A stretch of DNA of 64,000 nt from Nemertoderma westbladi (taxonomy: Eukaryota > Xenacoelomorpha > Nemertodermatida > Nemertodermatidae). The position numbers were made by a program, and so were the translations under genes. The notes under the pieces were generated by a model. The model saw only the letters and a program-made list of their open reading frames with translations, was not told where the DNA came from and did not search any database. Numbering within the stretch: position 1 is the stretch's first letter; the number at the start of each line of letters is the position of its first letter. The stretch is from the NCBI GenBank assembly GCA_032718475.1, contig JAUCBJ010000640.1:31767-95766 (forward strand), given 5' to 3'. This document shows positions 27,521 to 41,455 of this stretch, piece by piece.

Positions 27521-29499
27521 GGTGAGTAAATAAAGAGGGAGTAGTTCAGGTTAATATACCTCCGAGGTGAGTAAATAAAGAGGGAGTAGTTCAGGTTAAT
27601 ATACCTCCGAGGTGAGTAAATAAAGAGGGAGTAGTTCAGGTTAATATACCTCCGAGGTGAGTAAATAAAGAGGGAGTTTAGGTTAATATACCTCCGAGGT
27701 GAGTAAATAAAGAGGGAGTTTAGGTTAATATACCTCCGAGGTGAGTAAATAAAGAGAGAGTTTAGGTTAATATACCTCCGTTGTGAGTAAATAAAGAGGG
27801 AGTTTAGGTTAATATACCTCCGAGGTGAGTAAATAAAGAGAGAGTTTAGGTTAATATACCTCCGAGGTGAGTAAATAAAGAGGGAGTAGTTCAGGTTAAT
27901 ATACCTCCGAGGTGAGTAAATAAAGAGGGAGTAGTTCAGGTTAATATACCTCCGAGGTGAGTAAATAAAGAGGGAGTAGTTCAGGTTAATATACCTCCGA
28001 GGTGAGTAAATAAAGAGGGAGTAGTTCAGGTTAATATACCTCCGAGGTGAGTAAATAAAGAGGGAGTTCAGGTTAATATACCTCCGAGGTGAGTAAATAA
28101 AGAGGGAGTTCAGGTTAATATACCTCCGAGGTGAGTAAATAAAGAGAGAGTTTAGGTTAATATACCTCCGAGGTGAGTAAATAAAGAGGGAGTAGTTCAG
28201 GTTAATATACCCCCGAGGTGAGTAAATAAAGAGGGAGTAGTTCAGGTTAATATACCTCCGAGGTGAGTAAATAAAGAGAGAGTTTAGGTTAATATACCCC
28301 CGAGGTGAGTAAATAAAGAGGGAGTAGTTCAGGTTAATATACCCCCGAGGTGAGTAAATAAAGTGGGAGTAGTTCAGGTTAATATACCTCCGAGGTGAGT
28401 AAATAAAGAGGGAGTTTAGGTTAATATACCTCCGAGGTGAGTAAATAAAGAGGGAGTTTAGGTTAATATACCCCCGAGGTGAGTAAATAAAGAGGGAGTT
28501 TAGGTTAATATACCCCCGAGGTGAGTAAATAAAGAGAGAGTTTAGGTTAATATACCTCCGAGGTGAGTAAATAAAGAGGGAGTAGTTCAGGTTAATATGC
28601 CTCCGAGGTGAGTAAATAAAGAGGGAGTAGTTCAGGTTAATATACCTTCGAGGTGAGTAAATAAAGAGGGAGTTTAGGTTAATATACCTCCGAGGTGAGT
28701 AAATAAAGAGGGAGTTTAGGTTAATATACCCCCGAGGTGAGTAAATAAAGAGGGAGTTTAGGTTAATATACCTCCGAGGTGAGTAAATAAAGAGAGAGTT
28801 TAGGTTAATATACCTCCGAGGTGAGTAAATAAAGAGGGAGTTTAGGTTAATATACCCCCGAGGTGAGTAAATAAAGAGAGAGTTTAGGTTAATATACCTC
28901 CGAGGTGAGTAAATAAAGAGAGAGTTTAGGTTAATATACCTCCGAGGTGAGTAAATAAAGAGGGAGTTTAGGTTAATATACCCCCGAGGTGAGTAAATAA
29001 AGAGAGAGTTTAGGTTAATATACCTCCGAGGTGAGTAAATAAAGAGAGAGTTCAGGTTAATATACCTCCGAGGTGAGTAAATAAAGAGGGAGTAGTTCAG
29101 GTTAATATACCTCCGAGGTGAGTAAATAAAGAGGGAGTTCAGGTTAATATACCCCCGAGGTGAGTAAATAAAGAGAGAGTTTAGGTTAATATACCTCCGA
29201 GGTGAGTAAATAAAGAGAGAGTTTAGGTTAATATACCTCCGAGGTGAGTAAATAAAGAGAGAGTTTAGGTTAATATACCTCCGAGGTGAGTAAATAAAGA
29301 GAGAGTTCAGGTTAATATACCTCCGAGGTGAGTAAATAAAGAGAGAGTTTAGGTTAATATACCTCCGAGGTGAGTAAATAAAGAGAGAGTTTAGGTTAAT
29401 ATACCTCCGAGGTGAGTAAATAAAGAGGGAGTAGTTCAGGTTAATATACCTCCGAGGTGAGTAAATAAAGAGAGAGTAGTTCAGGTTAATATACCCCCG

Positions 29500-31140
29500 A
29501 GGTGAGTAAATAAAGAGAGAGTTTAGGTTAATATACCTCCGAGGTGAGTAAATAAAGAGAGAGTTTAGGTTAATATACCTCCGAGGTGAGTAAATAAAGA
29601 GAGAGTTTAGGTTAATATACCTCCGAGGTGAGTAAATAAAGAGAGAGTTTAGGTTAATATACCTCCGAGGTGAGTAAATAAAGAGAGAGTTTAGGTTAAT
29701 ATACCCCCGAGGTGAGTAAATAAAGAGAGAGTTTAGGTTAATATACCTCCGAGGTGAGTAAATAAAGAGAGAGTTTAGGTTAATATACCTCCGAGGTGAG
29801 TAAATAAAGAGAGAGTTTAGGTTAATATACCTCCGAGGTGAGTAAATAAAGAGAGAGTTTAGGTTAATATACCTCCGAGGTGAGTAAATAAAGAGAGAGT
29901 TTAGGTTAATATACCCCCGAGGTGAGTAAATAAAGAGAGAGTTCAGGTTAATATACCTCCGAGGTGAGTAAATAAAGAGAGAGTTTAGGTTAATATACCC
30001 CCGAGGTGAGTAAATAAAGAGAGAGTTTAGGTTAATATACCTCCGAGGTGAGTAAATAAAGAGAGAGTTTAGGTTAATATACCTCCGAGGTGAGTAAATA
30101 AAGAGAGAGTTTAGGTTAATATACCTCCGAGGTGAGTAAATAAAGAGAGAGTTTAGGTTAATATACCTCCGAGGTGAGTAAATAAAGAGAGAGTTTAGGT
30201 TAATATACCTCCGAGGTGAGTAAATAAAGAGAGAGTTTAGGTTAATATACCCCCGAGGTGAGTAAATAAAGAGAGAGTTTAGGTTAATATACCCCCGAGG
30301 TGAGTAAATAAAGAGAGAGTTTAGGTTAATATACCTCCGAGGTGAGTAAATAAAGAGAGAGTTTAGGTTAATATACCTCCGAGGTGAGTAAATAAAGAGA
30401 GAGTTTAGGTTAATATACCTCCGAGGTGAGTAAATAAAGAGAGAGTTTAGGTTAATATACCTCCGAGGTGAGTAAATAAAGAGAGAGTTTAGGTTAATAT
30501 ACCTCCGAGGTGAGTAAATAAAGAGAGAGTTTAGGTTAATATACCCCCGAGGTGAGTAAATAAAGAGAGAGTTTAGGTTAATATACCCCCGAGGTGAGTA
30601 AATAAAGAGAGAGTTTAGGTTAATATACCTCCGAGGTGAGTAAATAAAGAGAGAGTTTAGGTTAATATACCCCCGAGGTGAGTAAATAAAGAGAGAGTTT
30701 AGGTTAATATACCCCCGAGGTGAGTAAATAAAGAGAGAGTTTAGGTTAATATACCTCCGAGGTGAGTAAATAAAGAGAGAGTTTAGGTTAATATACCCCC
30801 GAGGTGAGTAAATAAAGAGAGAGTTCAGGTTAACATACCCCCGAGGTGAGTAAATAAAGAGAGAGTTTAGGTTAATATACCTCCGAGGTGAGTAAATAAA
30901 GAGAGAGTTTAGGTTAATATACCCCCGAGGTGAGTAAATAAAGAGAGAGTTTAGGTTAATATACCTCCGAGGTGAGTAAATAAAGAGAGAGTTTAGGTTA
31001 ATATACCCCCGAGGTGAGTAAATAAAGAGAGAGTTCAGGTTAATATACCTCCGAGGTGAGTAAATAAAGAGAGAGTTTAGGTTAATATACCCCCGAGGTG
31101 AGTAAATAAAGAGAGAGTTTAGGTTAATATACCTCCGAGG
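29500..31140. repeat. Homogeneous 42-bp zone of the array
   Basis: Almost all units here are the 42-bp form with a GAGAG tail. No 45-bp long-tail unit appears between about 29,470 and 31,150. Similar homogeneous runs lie at about 11,400-12,050 and 17,690-18,650. The zones contrast with mixed neighbouring stretches and look like recent local expansions of one variant. Confidence 0.8.
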
Positions 31141-34019
31141 TGAGTAAATAAAGAGGGAGTAGTTCAGGTTAATATACCTCCGAGGTGAGTAAATAAAGAG
31201 GGAGTTCAGGTTAATATACCCCCGAGGTGAGTAAATAAAGAGAGAGTTTAGGTTAATATACCTCCGAGGTGAGTAAATAAAGAGAGAGTTTAGGTTAATA
31301 TACCCCCGAGGTGAGTAAATAAAGAGAGAGTTTAGGTTAATATACCCCCGAGGTGAGTAAATAAAGAGAGAGTTCAGGTTAATATACCCCCGAGGTGAGT
31401 AAATAAAGATATAGTTCAGGTTAATATACCTCCGAGGTGAGTAAATAAAGAGGGAGTTCAGGTTAATATACCCCCGAGGTGAGTAAATAAAGATATAGTT
31501 CAGGTTAATATACCTCCGAGGTGAGTAAATAAAGAGAGAGTAGTTCAGGTTAATATACCTCCGAGGTGAGTAAATAAAGAGGGAGTTCAGGTTAATATAC
31601 CCCCGAGGTGAGTAAATAAAGATATAGTTCAGGTTAATATACCTCCGAGGTGAGTAAATAAAGAGGGAGTTCAGGTTAATATACCCCCGAGGTGAGTAAA
31701 TAAAGAGAGAGTAGTTCAGGTTAATATACCTCCGAGGTGAGTAAATAAAGAGGGAGTTTAGGTTAATATACCTCCGAGGTGAGTAAATAAAGAGGGAGTA
31801 GTTCAGGTTAATATACCTCCGAGGTGAGTAAATAAAGAGGGAGTAGTTCAGGTTAATATACCTCCGAGGTGAGTAAATAAAGAGGGAGTTTAGGTTAATA
31901 TACCCCCGAGGTGAGTAAATAAAGAGAGAGTAGTTCAGGTTAATATACCTCCGAGGTGAGTAAATAAAGAGGGAGTTTAGGTTAATATACCTCCGAGGTG
32001 AGTAAATAAAGAGGGAGTAGTTCAGGTTAATATACCTCCGAGGTGAGTAAATAAAGAGGGAGTAGTTCAGGTTAATATACCTCCGAGGTGAGTAAATAAA
32101 GAGGGAGTTTAGGTTAATATACCTCCGAGGTGAGTAAATAAAGAGGGAGTAGTTTAGGTTAATATACCTCCGAGGTGAGTAAATAAAGAGGGAGTTCAGG
32201 TTAATATACCCCCGAGGTGAGTAAATAAAGATATAGTTCAGGTTAATATACCTCCGAGGTGAGTAAATAAAGAGGGAGTTCAGGTTAATATACCCCCGAG
32301 GTGAGTAAATAAAGATATAGTTCAGGTTAATATACCTCCGAGGTGAGTAAATAAAGAGAGAGTTTAGGTTAATATACCTCCGAGGTGAGTAAATAAAGAG
32401 GGAGTAGTTCAGGTTAATATACCTCCGAGGTGAGTAAATAAAGAGAGAGTTTAGGTTAATATACCTCCGAGGTGAGTAAATAAAGAGAGAGTTTAGGTTA
32501 ATATACCCCCGAGGTGAGTAAATAAAGAGAGAGTTTAGGTTAATATACCTCCGAGGTGAGTAAATAAAGAGGGAGTTCAGGTTAATATACCCCCGAGGTG
32601 AGTAAATAAAGATATAGTTCAGGTTAATATACCTCCGAGGTGAGTAAATAAAGAGGGAGTTTAGGTTAATATACCCCCGAGGTGAGTAAATAAAGAGAGA
32701 GTTTAGGTTAATATACCTCCGAGGTGAGTAAATAAAGAGGGAGTAGTTCAGGTTAATATACCTCCGAGGTGAGTAAATAAAGAGAGAGTTTAGGTTAATA
32801 TACCTCCGAGGTGAGTAAATAAAGAGGGAGTAGTTCAGGTTAATATACCCCCGAGGTGAGTAAATAAAGATATAGTTCAGGTTAATATACCTCCGAGGTG
32901 AGTAAATAAAGAGGGAGTTTAGGTTAATATACCCCCGAGGTGAGTAAATAAAGAGAGAGTTTAGGTTAATATACCTCCGAGGTGAGTAAATAAAGAGGGA
33001 GTAGTTCAGGTTAATATACCTCCGAGGTGAGTAAATAAAGAGGGAGTAGTTCAGGTTAATATACCTCCGAGGTGAGTAAATAAAGAGAGAGTTTAGGTTA
33101 ATATACCTCCGAGGTGAGTAAATAAAGATATAGTTCAGGTTAATATACCTCCGAGGTGAGTAAATAAAGAGGGAGTTCAGGTTAATATACCCCCGAGGTG
33201 AGTAAATAAAGAGAGAGTAGTTCAGGTTAATATACCTCCGAGGTGAGTAAATAAAGAGGGAGTTCAGGTTAATATACCCCCGAGGTGAGTAAATAAAGAT
33301 ATAGTTCAGGTTAATATACCTCCGAGGTGAGTAAATAAAGAGGGAGTTCAGGTTAATATACCCCCGAGGTGAGTAAATAAAGAGAGAGTAGTTCAGGTTA
33401 ATATACCTCCGAGGTGAGTAAATAAAGATATAGTTCAGGTTAATATACCTCCGAGGTGAGTAAATAAAGAGGGAGTTCAGGTTAATATACCCCCGAGGTG
33501 AGTAAATAAAGAGAGAGTTTAGGTTAATATACCTCCGAGGTGAGTAAATAAAGAGAGAGTTTAGGTTAATATACCTCCGAGGTGAGTAAATAAAGAGGGA
33601 GTTCAGGTTAATATACCCCCGAGGTGAGTAAATAAAGAGAGAGTTTAGGTTAATATACCTCCGAGGTGAGTAAATAAAGAGAGAGTTTAGGTTAATATAC
33701 CTCCGAGGTGAGTAAATAAAGAGGGAGTTCAGGTTAATATACCCCCGAGGTGAGTAAATAAAGAGGGAGTAGTTCAGGTTAATATACCCCCGAGGTGAGT
33801 AAATAAAGAGAGAGTAGTTCAGGTTAATATACCTCCGAGGTGAGTAAATAAAGATATAGTTCAGGTTAATATACCTCCGAGGTGAGTAAATAAAGAGGGA
33901 GTTCAGGTTAATATACCCCCGAGGTGAGTAAATAAAGAGAGAGTTTAGGTTAATATACCTCCGAGGTGAGTAAATAAAGAGAGAGTTTAGGTTAATATAC
34001 CTCCGAGGTGAGTAAATAA

Positions 34020-37000
34020 AGAGGGAGTTCAGGTTAATATACCCCCGAGGTGAGTAAATAAAGAGGGAGTAGTTCAGGTTAATATACCCCCGAGGTGAGT
34101 AAATAAAGAGAGAGTTTAGGTTAATATACCTCCGAGGTGAGTAAATAAAGAGGGAGTTTAGGTTAATATACCTCCGAGGTGAGTAAATAAAGAGGGAGTT
34201 CAGGTTAATATACCCCGAGGTGAGTAAATAAAGAGGGAGTTTAGGTTAATATACCTCCGAGGTGAGTAAATAAAGAGAGAGTTTAGGTTAATATACCTCC
34301 GAGGTGAGTAAATAAAGAGAGAGTTTAGGTTAATATACCTCCGAGGTGAGTAAATAAAGAGGGAGTAGTTCAGGTTAATATACCTCCGAGGTGAGTAAAT
34401 AAAGAGAGAGTTTAGGTTAATATACCTCCGAGGTGAGTAAATAAAGAGGGAGTAGTTCAGGTTAATATACCTCCAAGGTGAGTAAATAAAGAGGGAGTTT
34501 AGGTTAATATACCTCCGAGGTGAGTAAATAAAGAGAGAGTTCAGGTTAATATACCCCGAGGTGAGTAAATAAAGAGGGAGTTCAGGTTAATATACCCCCG
34601 AGGTGAGTAAATAAAGAGGGAGTTCAGGTTAATATACCCCGAGGTGAGTAAATAAAGAGGGAGTTCAGGTTAATATACCCCCGAGGTGAGTAAATAAAGA
34701 GGGAGTAGTTCAGGTTAATATACCTCCGAGGTGAGTAAATAAAGAGGGAGTTTAGGTTAATATACCTCCGAGGTGAGTAAATAAAGAGAGAGTTCAGGTT
34801 AATATACCCCGAGGTGAGTAAATAAAGAGGGAGTTCAGGTTAATATACCCCGAGGTGAGTAAATAAAGAGGGAGTTCAGGTTAATATACCCCCGAGGTGA
34901 GTAAATAAAGAGGGAGTAGTTCAGGTTAATATACCCCCGAGGTGAGTAAATAAAGAGAGAGTTTAGGTTAATATACCTCCGAGGTGAGTAAATAAAGAGG
35001 GAGTTTAGGTTAATATACCTCCGAGGTGAGTAAATAAAGAGGGAGTTCAGGTTAATATACCCCGAGGTGAGTAAATAAAGAGGGAGTTTAGGTTAATATA
35101 CCTCCGAGGTGAGTAAATAAAGAGAGAGTTTAGGTTAATATACCTCCGAGGTGAGTAAATAAAGAGAGAGTTTAGGTTAATATACCTCCGAGGTGAGTAA
35201 ATAAAGAGGGAGTAGTTCAGGTTAATATACCTCCGAGGTGAGTAAATAAAGAGGGAGTAGTTCAGGTTAATATACCCCCGAGGTGAGTAAATAAAGAGGG
35301 AGTAGTTCAGGTTAATATACCTCCGAGGTGAGTAAATAAAGAGAGAGTTTAGGTTAATATACCTCCGAGGTGAGTAAATAAAGAGGGAGTAGTTCAGGTT
35401 AATATACCCCGAGGTGAGTAAATAAAGAGGGAGTTCAGGTTAATATACCCCGAGGTGAGTAAATAAAGAGGGAGTTTAGGTTAATATACCTCCGAGGTGA
35501 GTAAATAAAGAGGGAGTTTAGGTTAATATACCTCCGAGGTGAGTAAATAAAGAGAGAGTTTAGGTTAATATACCTCCGAGGTGAGTAAATAAAGAGGGAG
35601 TAGTTCAGGTTAATATACCTCCGAGGTGAGTAAATAAAGAGAGAGTTTAGGTTAATATACCTCCGAGGTGAGTAAATAAAGAGGGAGTAGTTCAGGTTAA
35701 TATACCTCCGAGGTGAGTAAATAAAGAGAGAGTTTAGGTTAATATACCTCCGAGGTGAGTAAATAAAGAGAGAGTTTAGGTTAATATACCTCCGAGGTGA
35801 GTAAATAAAGAGAGAGTTTAGGTTAATATACCCCCGAGGTGAGTAAATAAAGAGGGAGTTTAGGTTAATATACCTCCGAGGTGAGTAAATAAAGAGAGAG
35901 TTTAGGTTAATATACCTCCGAGGTGAGTAAATAAAGAGAGAGTTTAGGTTAATATACCTCCGAGGTGAGTAAATAAAGAGGGAGTAGTTCAGGTTAATAT
36001 ACCTCCGAGGTGAGTAAATAAAGAGAGAGTTTAGGTTAATATACCTCCGAGGTGAGTAAATAAAGAGGGAGTAGTTCAGGTTAATATACCTCCGAGGTGA
36101 GTAAATAAAGAGAGAGTTTAGGTTAATATACCTCCGAGGTGAGTAAATAAAGAGGGAGTAGTTCAGGTTAATATACCTCCGAGGTGAGTAAATAAAGAGG
36201 GAGTTTAGGTTAATATACCTCCGAGGTGAGTAAATAAAGAGAGAGTTCAGGTTAATATACCTCCGAGGTGAGTAAATAAAGAGGGAGTAGTTCAGGTTAA
36301 TATACCTCCGAGGTGAGTAAATAAAGAGAGAGTTTAGGTTAATATACCTCCGAGGTGAGTAAATAAAGAGGGAGTAGTTCAGGTTAATATACCTCCGAGG
36401 TGAGTAAATAAAGAGGGAGTTCAGGTTAATATACCCCGAGGTGAGTAAATAAAGAGAGAGTTTAGGTTAATATACCTCCGAGGTGAGTAAATAAAGAGGG
36501 AGTAGTTCAGGTTAATATACCTCCGAGGTGAGTAAATAAAGAGGGAGTTCAGGTTAATATACCCCGAGGTGAGTAAATAAAGAGGGAGTTTAGGTTAATA
36601 TACCTCCGAGGTGAGTAAATAAAGAGGGAGTAGTTCAGGTTAATATACCTCCGAGGTGAGTAAATAAAGAGAGAGTTTAGGTTAATATACCTCCGAGGTG
36701 AGTAAATAAAGAGGGAGTTTAGGTTAATATACCTCCGAGGTGAGTAAATAAAGAGGGAGTTCAGGTTAATATACCCCGAGGTGAGTAAATAAAGAGAGAG
36801 TTCAGGTTAATATACCTCCGAGGTGAGTAAATAAAGAGAGAGTTCAGGTTAATATACCCCCGAGGTGAGTAAATAAAGAGAGAGTTTAGGTTAATATACC
36901 TCCGAGGTGAGTAAATAAAGAGAGAGTTTAGGTTAATATACCTCCGAGGTGAGTAAATAAAGAGAGAGTTTAGGTTAATATACCTCCGAGGTGAGTAAAT

Positions 37001-37737
37001 AAAGAGAGAGTTCAGGTTAATATACCTCCGAGGTGAGTAAATAAAGAGAGAGTAGTTCAGGTTAATATACCTCCGAGGTGAGTAAATAAAGAGGGAGTAG
37101 TTCAGGTTAATATACCCCCGAGGTGAGTAAATAAAGAGAGAGTTTAGGTTAATATACCTCCGAGGTGAGTAAATAAAGAGGGAGTTTAGGTTAATATACC
37201 CCCGAGGTGAGTAAATAAAGAGAGAGTTTAGGTTAATATACCCCCGAGGTGAGTAAATAAAGAGAGAGTTCAGGTTAATATACCCCCGAGGTGAGTAAAT
37301 AAAGAGAGAGTTTAGGTTAATATACCTCCGAGGTGAGTAAATAAAGAGGGAGTAGTTCAGGTTAATATACCTCCGAGGTGAGTAAATAAAGAGAGAGTTT
37401 AGGTTAATATACCTCCGAGGTGAGTAAATAAAGAGGGAGTTTAGGTTAATATACCCCGAGGTGAGTAAATAAAGAGGGAGTAGTTCAGGTTAATATACCT
37501 CCGAGGTGAGTAAATAAAGAGGGAGTAGTTCAGGTTAATATACCTCCGAGGTGAGTAAATAAAGAGAGAGTTTAGGTTAATATACCTCCGAGGTGAGTAA
37601 ATAAAGAGGGAGTAGTTCAGGTTAATATACCTCCGAGGTGAGTAAATAAAGAGGGAGTAGTTCAGGTTAATATACCTCCGAGGTGAGTAAATAAAGAGAG
37701 AGTTTAGGTTAATATACCTCCGAGGTGAGTAAATAAA
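34020..37737. repeat. Higher-order block B (3,717-bp tandem duplication, left copy)
   Basis: The order of unit variants in this block repeats in block C at a constant offset of exactly 3,717 bp. I checked this at seven 41-bp marker units: 34,205/37,922; 34,546/38,263; 35,399/39,116; 36,426/40,143; 36,766/40,483; 37,446/41,163 and neighbours. B carries a private substitution (CCTCCAAGG) at about 34,475 that is absent at 38,192. Outer limits are approximate because they fall in ordinary units. Confidence 0.92.
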
Positions 37738-40700
37738 GAGGGAGTTCAGGTTAATATACCCCCGAGGTGAGTAAATAAAGAGGGAGTAGTTCAGGTTAAT
37801 ATACCCCCGAGGTGAGTAAATAAAGAGAGAGTTTAGGTTAATATACCTCCGAGGTGAGTAAATAAAGAGGGAGTTTAGGTTAATATACCTCCGAGGTGAG
37901 TAAATAAAGAGGGAGTTCAGGTTAATATACCCCGAGGTGAGTAAATAAAGAGGGAGTTTAGGTTAATATACCTCCGAGGTGAGTAAATAAAGAGAGAGTT
38001 TAGGTTAATATACCTCCGAGGTGAGTAAATAAAGAGAGAGTTTAGGTTAATATACCTCCGAGGTGAGTAAATAAAGAGGGAGTAGTTCAGGTTAATATAC
38101 CTCCGAGGTGAGTAAATAAAGAGAGAGTTTAGGTTAATATACCTCCGAGGTGAGTAAATAAAGAGGGAGTAGTTCAGGTTAATATACCTCCGAGGTGAGT
38201 AAATAAAGAGGGAGTTTAGGTTAATATACCTCCGAGGTGAGTAAATAAAGAGAGAGTTCAGGTTAATATACCCCGAGGTGAGTAAATAAAGAGGGAGTTC
38301 AGGTTAATATACCCCCGAGGTGAGTAAATAAAGAGGGAGTTCAGGTTAATATACCCCGAGGTGAGTAAATAAAGAGGGAGTTCAGGTTAATATACCCCCG
38401 AGGTGAGTAAATAAAGAGGGAGTAGTTCAGGTTAATATACCTCCGAGGTGAGTAAATAAAGAGGGAGTTTAGGTTAATATACCTCCGAGGTGAGTAAATA
38501 AAGAGAGAGTTCAGGTTAATATACCCCGAGGTGAGTAAATAAAGAGGGAGTTCAGGTTAATATACCCCGAGGTGAGTAAATAAAGAGGGAGTTCAGGTTA
38601 ATATACCCCCGAGGTGAGTAAATAAAGAGGGAGTAGTTCAGGTTAATATACCCCCGAGGTGAGTAAATAAAGAGAGAGTTTAGGTTAATATACCTCCGAG
38701 GTGAGTAAATAAAGAGGGAGTTTAGGTTAATATACCTCCGAGGTGAGTAAATAAAGAGGGAGTTCAGGTTAATATACCCCGAGGTGAGTAAATAAAGAGG
38801 GAGTTTAGGTTAATATACCTCCGAGGTGAGTAAATAAAGAGAGAGTTTAGGTTAATATACCTCCGAGGTGAGTAAATAAAGAGAGAGTTTAGGTTAATAT
38901 ACCTCCGAGGTGAGTAAATAAAGAGGGAGTAGTTCAGGTTAATATACCTCCGAGGTGAGTAAATAAAGAGGGAGTAGTTCAGGTTAATATACCCCCGAGG
39001 TGAGTAAATAAAGAGGGAGTAGTTCAGGTTAATATACCTCCGAGGTGAGTAAATAAAGAGAGAGTTTAGGTTAATATACCTCCGAGGTGAGTAAATAAAG
39101 AGGGAGTAGTTCAGGTTAATATACCCCGAGGTGAGTAAATAAAGAGGGAGTTCAGGTTAATATACCCCGAGGTGAGTAAATAAAGAGGGAGTTTAGGTTA
39201 ATATACCTCCGAGGTGAGTAAATAAAGAGGGAGTTTAGGTTAATATACCTCCGAGGTGAGTAAATAAAGAGAGAGTTTAGGTTAATATACCTCCGAGGTG
39301 AGTAAATAAAGAGGGAGTAGTTCAGGTTAATATACCTCCGAGGTGAGTAAATAAAGAGAGAGTTTAGGTTAATATACCTCCGAGGTGAGTAAATAAAGAG
39401 GGAGTAGTTCAGGTTAATATACCTCCGAGGTGAGTAAATAAAGAGAGAGTTTAGGTTAATATACCTCCGAGGTGAGTAAATAAAGAGAGAGTTTAGGTTA
39501 ATATACCTCCGAGGTGAGTAAATAAAGAGAGAGTTTAGGTTAATATACCCCCGAGGTGAGTAAATAAAGAGGGAGTTTAGGTTAATATACCTCCGAGGTG
39601 AGTAAATAAAGAGAGAGTTTAGGTTAATATACCTCCGAGGTGAGTAAATAAAGAGAGAGTTTAGGTTAATATACCTCCGAGGTGAGTAAATAAAGAGGGA
39701 GTAGTTCAGGTTAATATACCTCCGAGGTGAGTAAATAAAGAGAGAGTTTAGGTTAATATACCTCCGAGGTGAGTAAATAAAGAGGGAGTAGTTCAGGTTA
39801 ATATACCTCCGAGGTGAGTAAATAAAGAGAGAGTTTAGGTTAATATACCTCCGAGGTGAGTAAATAAAGAGGGAGTAGTTCAGGTTAATATACCTCCGAG
39901 GTGAGTAAATAAAGAGGGAGTTTAGGTTAATATACCTCCGAGGTGAGTAAATAAAGAGAGAGTTCAGGTTAATATACCTCCGAGGTGAGTAAATAAAGAG
40001 GGAGTAGTTCAGGTTAATATACCTCCGAGGTGAGTAAATAAAGAGAGAGTTTAGGTTAATATACCTCCGAGGTGAGTAAATAAAGAGGGAGTAGTTCAGG
40101 TTAATATACCTCCGAGGTGAGTAAATAAAGAGGGAGTTCAGGTTAATATACCCCGAGGTGAGTAAATAAAGAGAGAGTTTAGGTTAATATACCTCCGAGG
40201 TGAGTAAATAAAGAGGGAGTAGTTCAGGTTAATATACCTCCGAGGTGAGTAAATAAAGAGGGAGTTCAGGTTAATATACCCCGAGGTGAGTAAATAAAGA
40301 GGGAGTTTAGGTTAATATACCTCCGAGGTGAGTAAATAAAGAGGGAGTAGTTCAGGTTAATATACCTCCTAGGTGAGTAAATAAAGAGAGAGTTTAGGTT
40401 AATATACCTCCGAGGTGAGTAAATAAAGAGGGAGTTTAGGTTAATATACCTCCGAGGTGAGTAAATAAAGAGGGAGTTCAGGTTAATATACCCCGAGGTG
40501 AGTAAATAAAGAGAGAGTTCAGGTTAATATACCTCCGAGGTGAGTAAATAAAGAGAGAGTTCAGGTTAATATACCCCCGAGGTGAGTAAATAAAGAGAGA
40601 GTTTAGGTTAATATACCTCCGAGGTGAGTAAATAAAGAGAGAGTTTAGGTTAATATACCTCCGAGGTGAGTAAATAAAGAGAGAGTTTAGGTTAATATAC

Positions 40701-41455
40701 CTCCGAGGTGAGTAAATAAAGAGAGAGTTCAGGTTAATATACCTCCGAGGTGAGTAAATAAAGAGAGAGTAGTTCAGGTTAATATACCTCCGAGGTGAGT
40801 AAATAAAGAGGGAGTAGTTCAGGTTAATATACCCCCGAGGTGAGTAAATAAAGAGAGAGTTTAGGTTAATATACCTCCGAGGTGAGTAAATAAAGAGGGA
40901 GTTTAGGTTAATATACCCCCGAGGTGAGTAAATAAAGAGAGAGTTTAGGTTAATATACCCCCGAGGTGAGTAAATAAAGAGAGAGTTCAGGTTAATATAC
41001 CCCCGAGGTGAGTAAATAAAGAGAGAGTTTAGGTTAATATACCTCCGAGGTGAGTAAATAAAGAGGGAGTAGTTCAGGTTAATATACCTCCGAGGTGAGT
41101 AAATAAAGAGAGAGTTTAGGTTAATATACCTCCGAGGTGAGTAAATAAAGAGGGAGTTTAGGTTAATATACCCCGAGGTGAGTAAATAAAGAGGGAGTAG
41201 TTCAGGTTAATATACCTCCGAGGTGAGTAAATAAAGAGGGAGTAGTTCAGGTTAATATACCTCCGAGGTGAGTAAATAAAGAGAGAGTTTAGGTTAATAT
41301 ACCTCCGAGGTGAGTAAATAAAGAGGGAGTAGTTCAGGTTAATATACCTCCGAGGTGAGTAAATAAAGAGGGAGTAGTTCAGGTTAATATACCTCCGAGG
41401 TGAGTAAATAAAGAGAGAGTTTAGGTTAATATACCTCCGAGGTGAGTAAATAAAG
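37738..41455. repeat. Higher-order block C (3,717-bp tandem duplication, right copy)
   Basis: Right copy of the 3,717-bp tandem duplication. It carries a private G-to-T change (CCTCCTAGG) at about 40,370 that is absent from the matching base in B (36,653). The match ends near 41,455, where C has a 41-bp unit and B runs into the start of C. B and C share the 132-bp segment that block A lacks, so they split from one another after their ancestor and A diverged. Confidence 0.92.
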
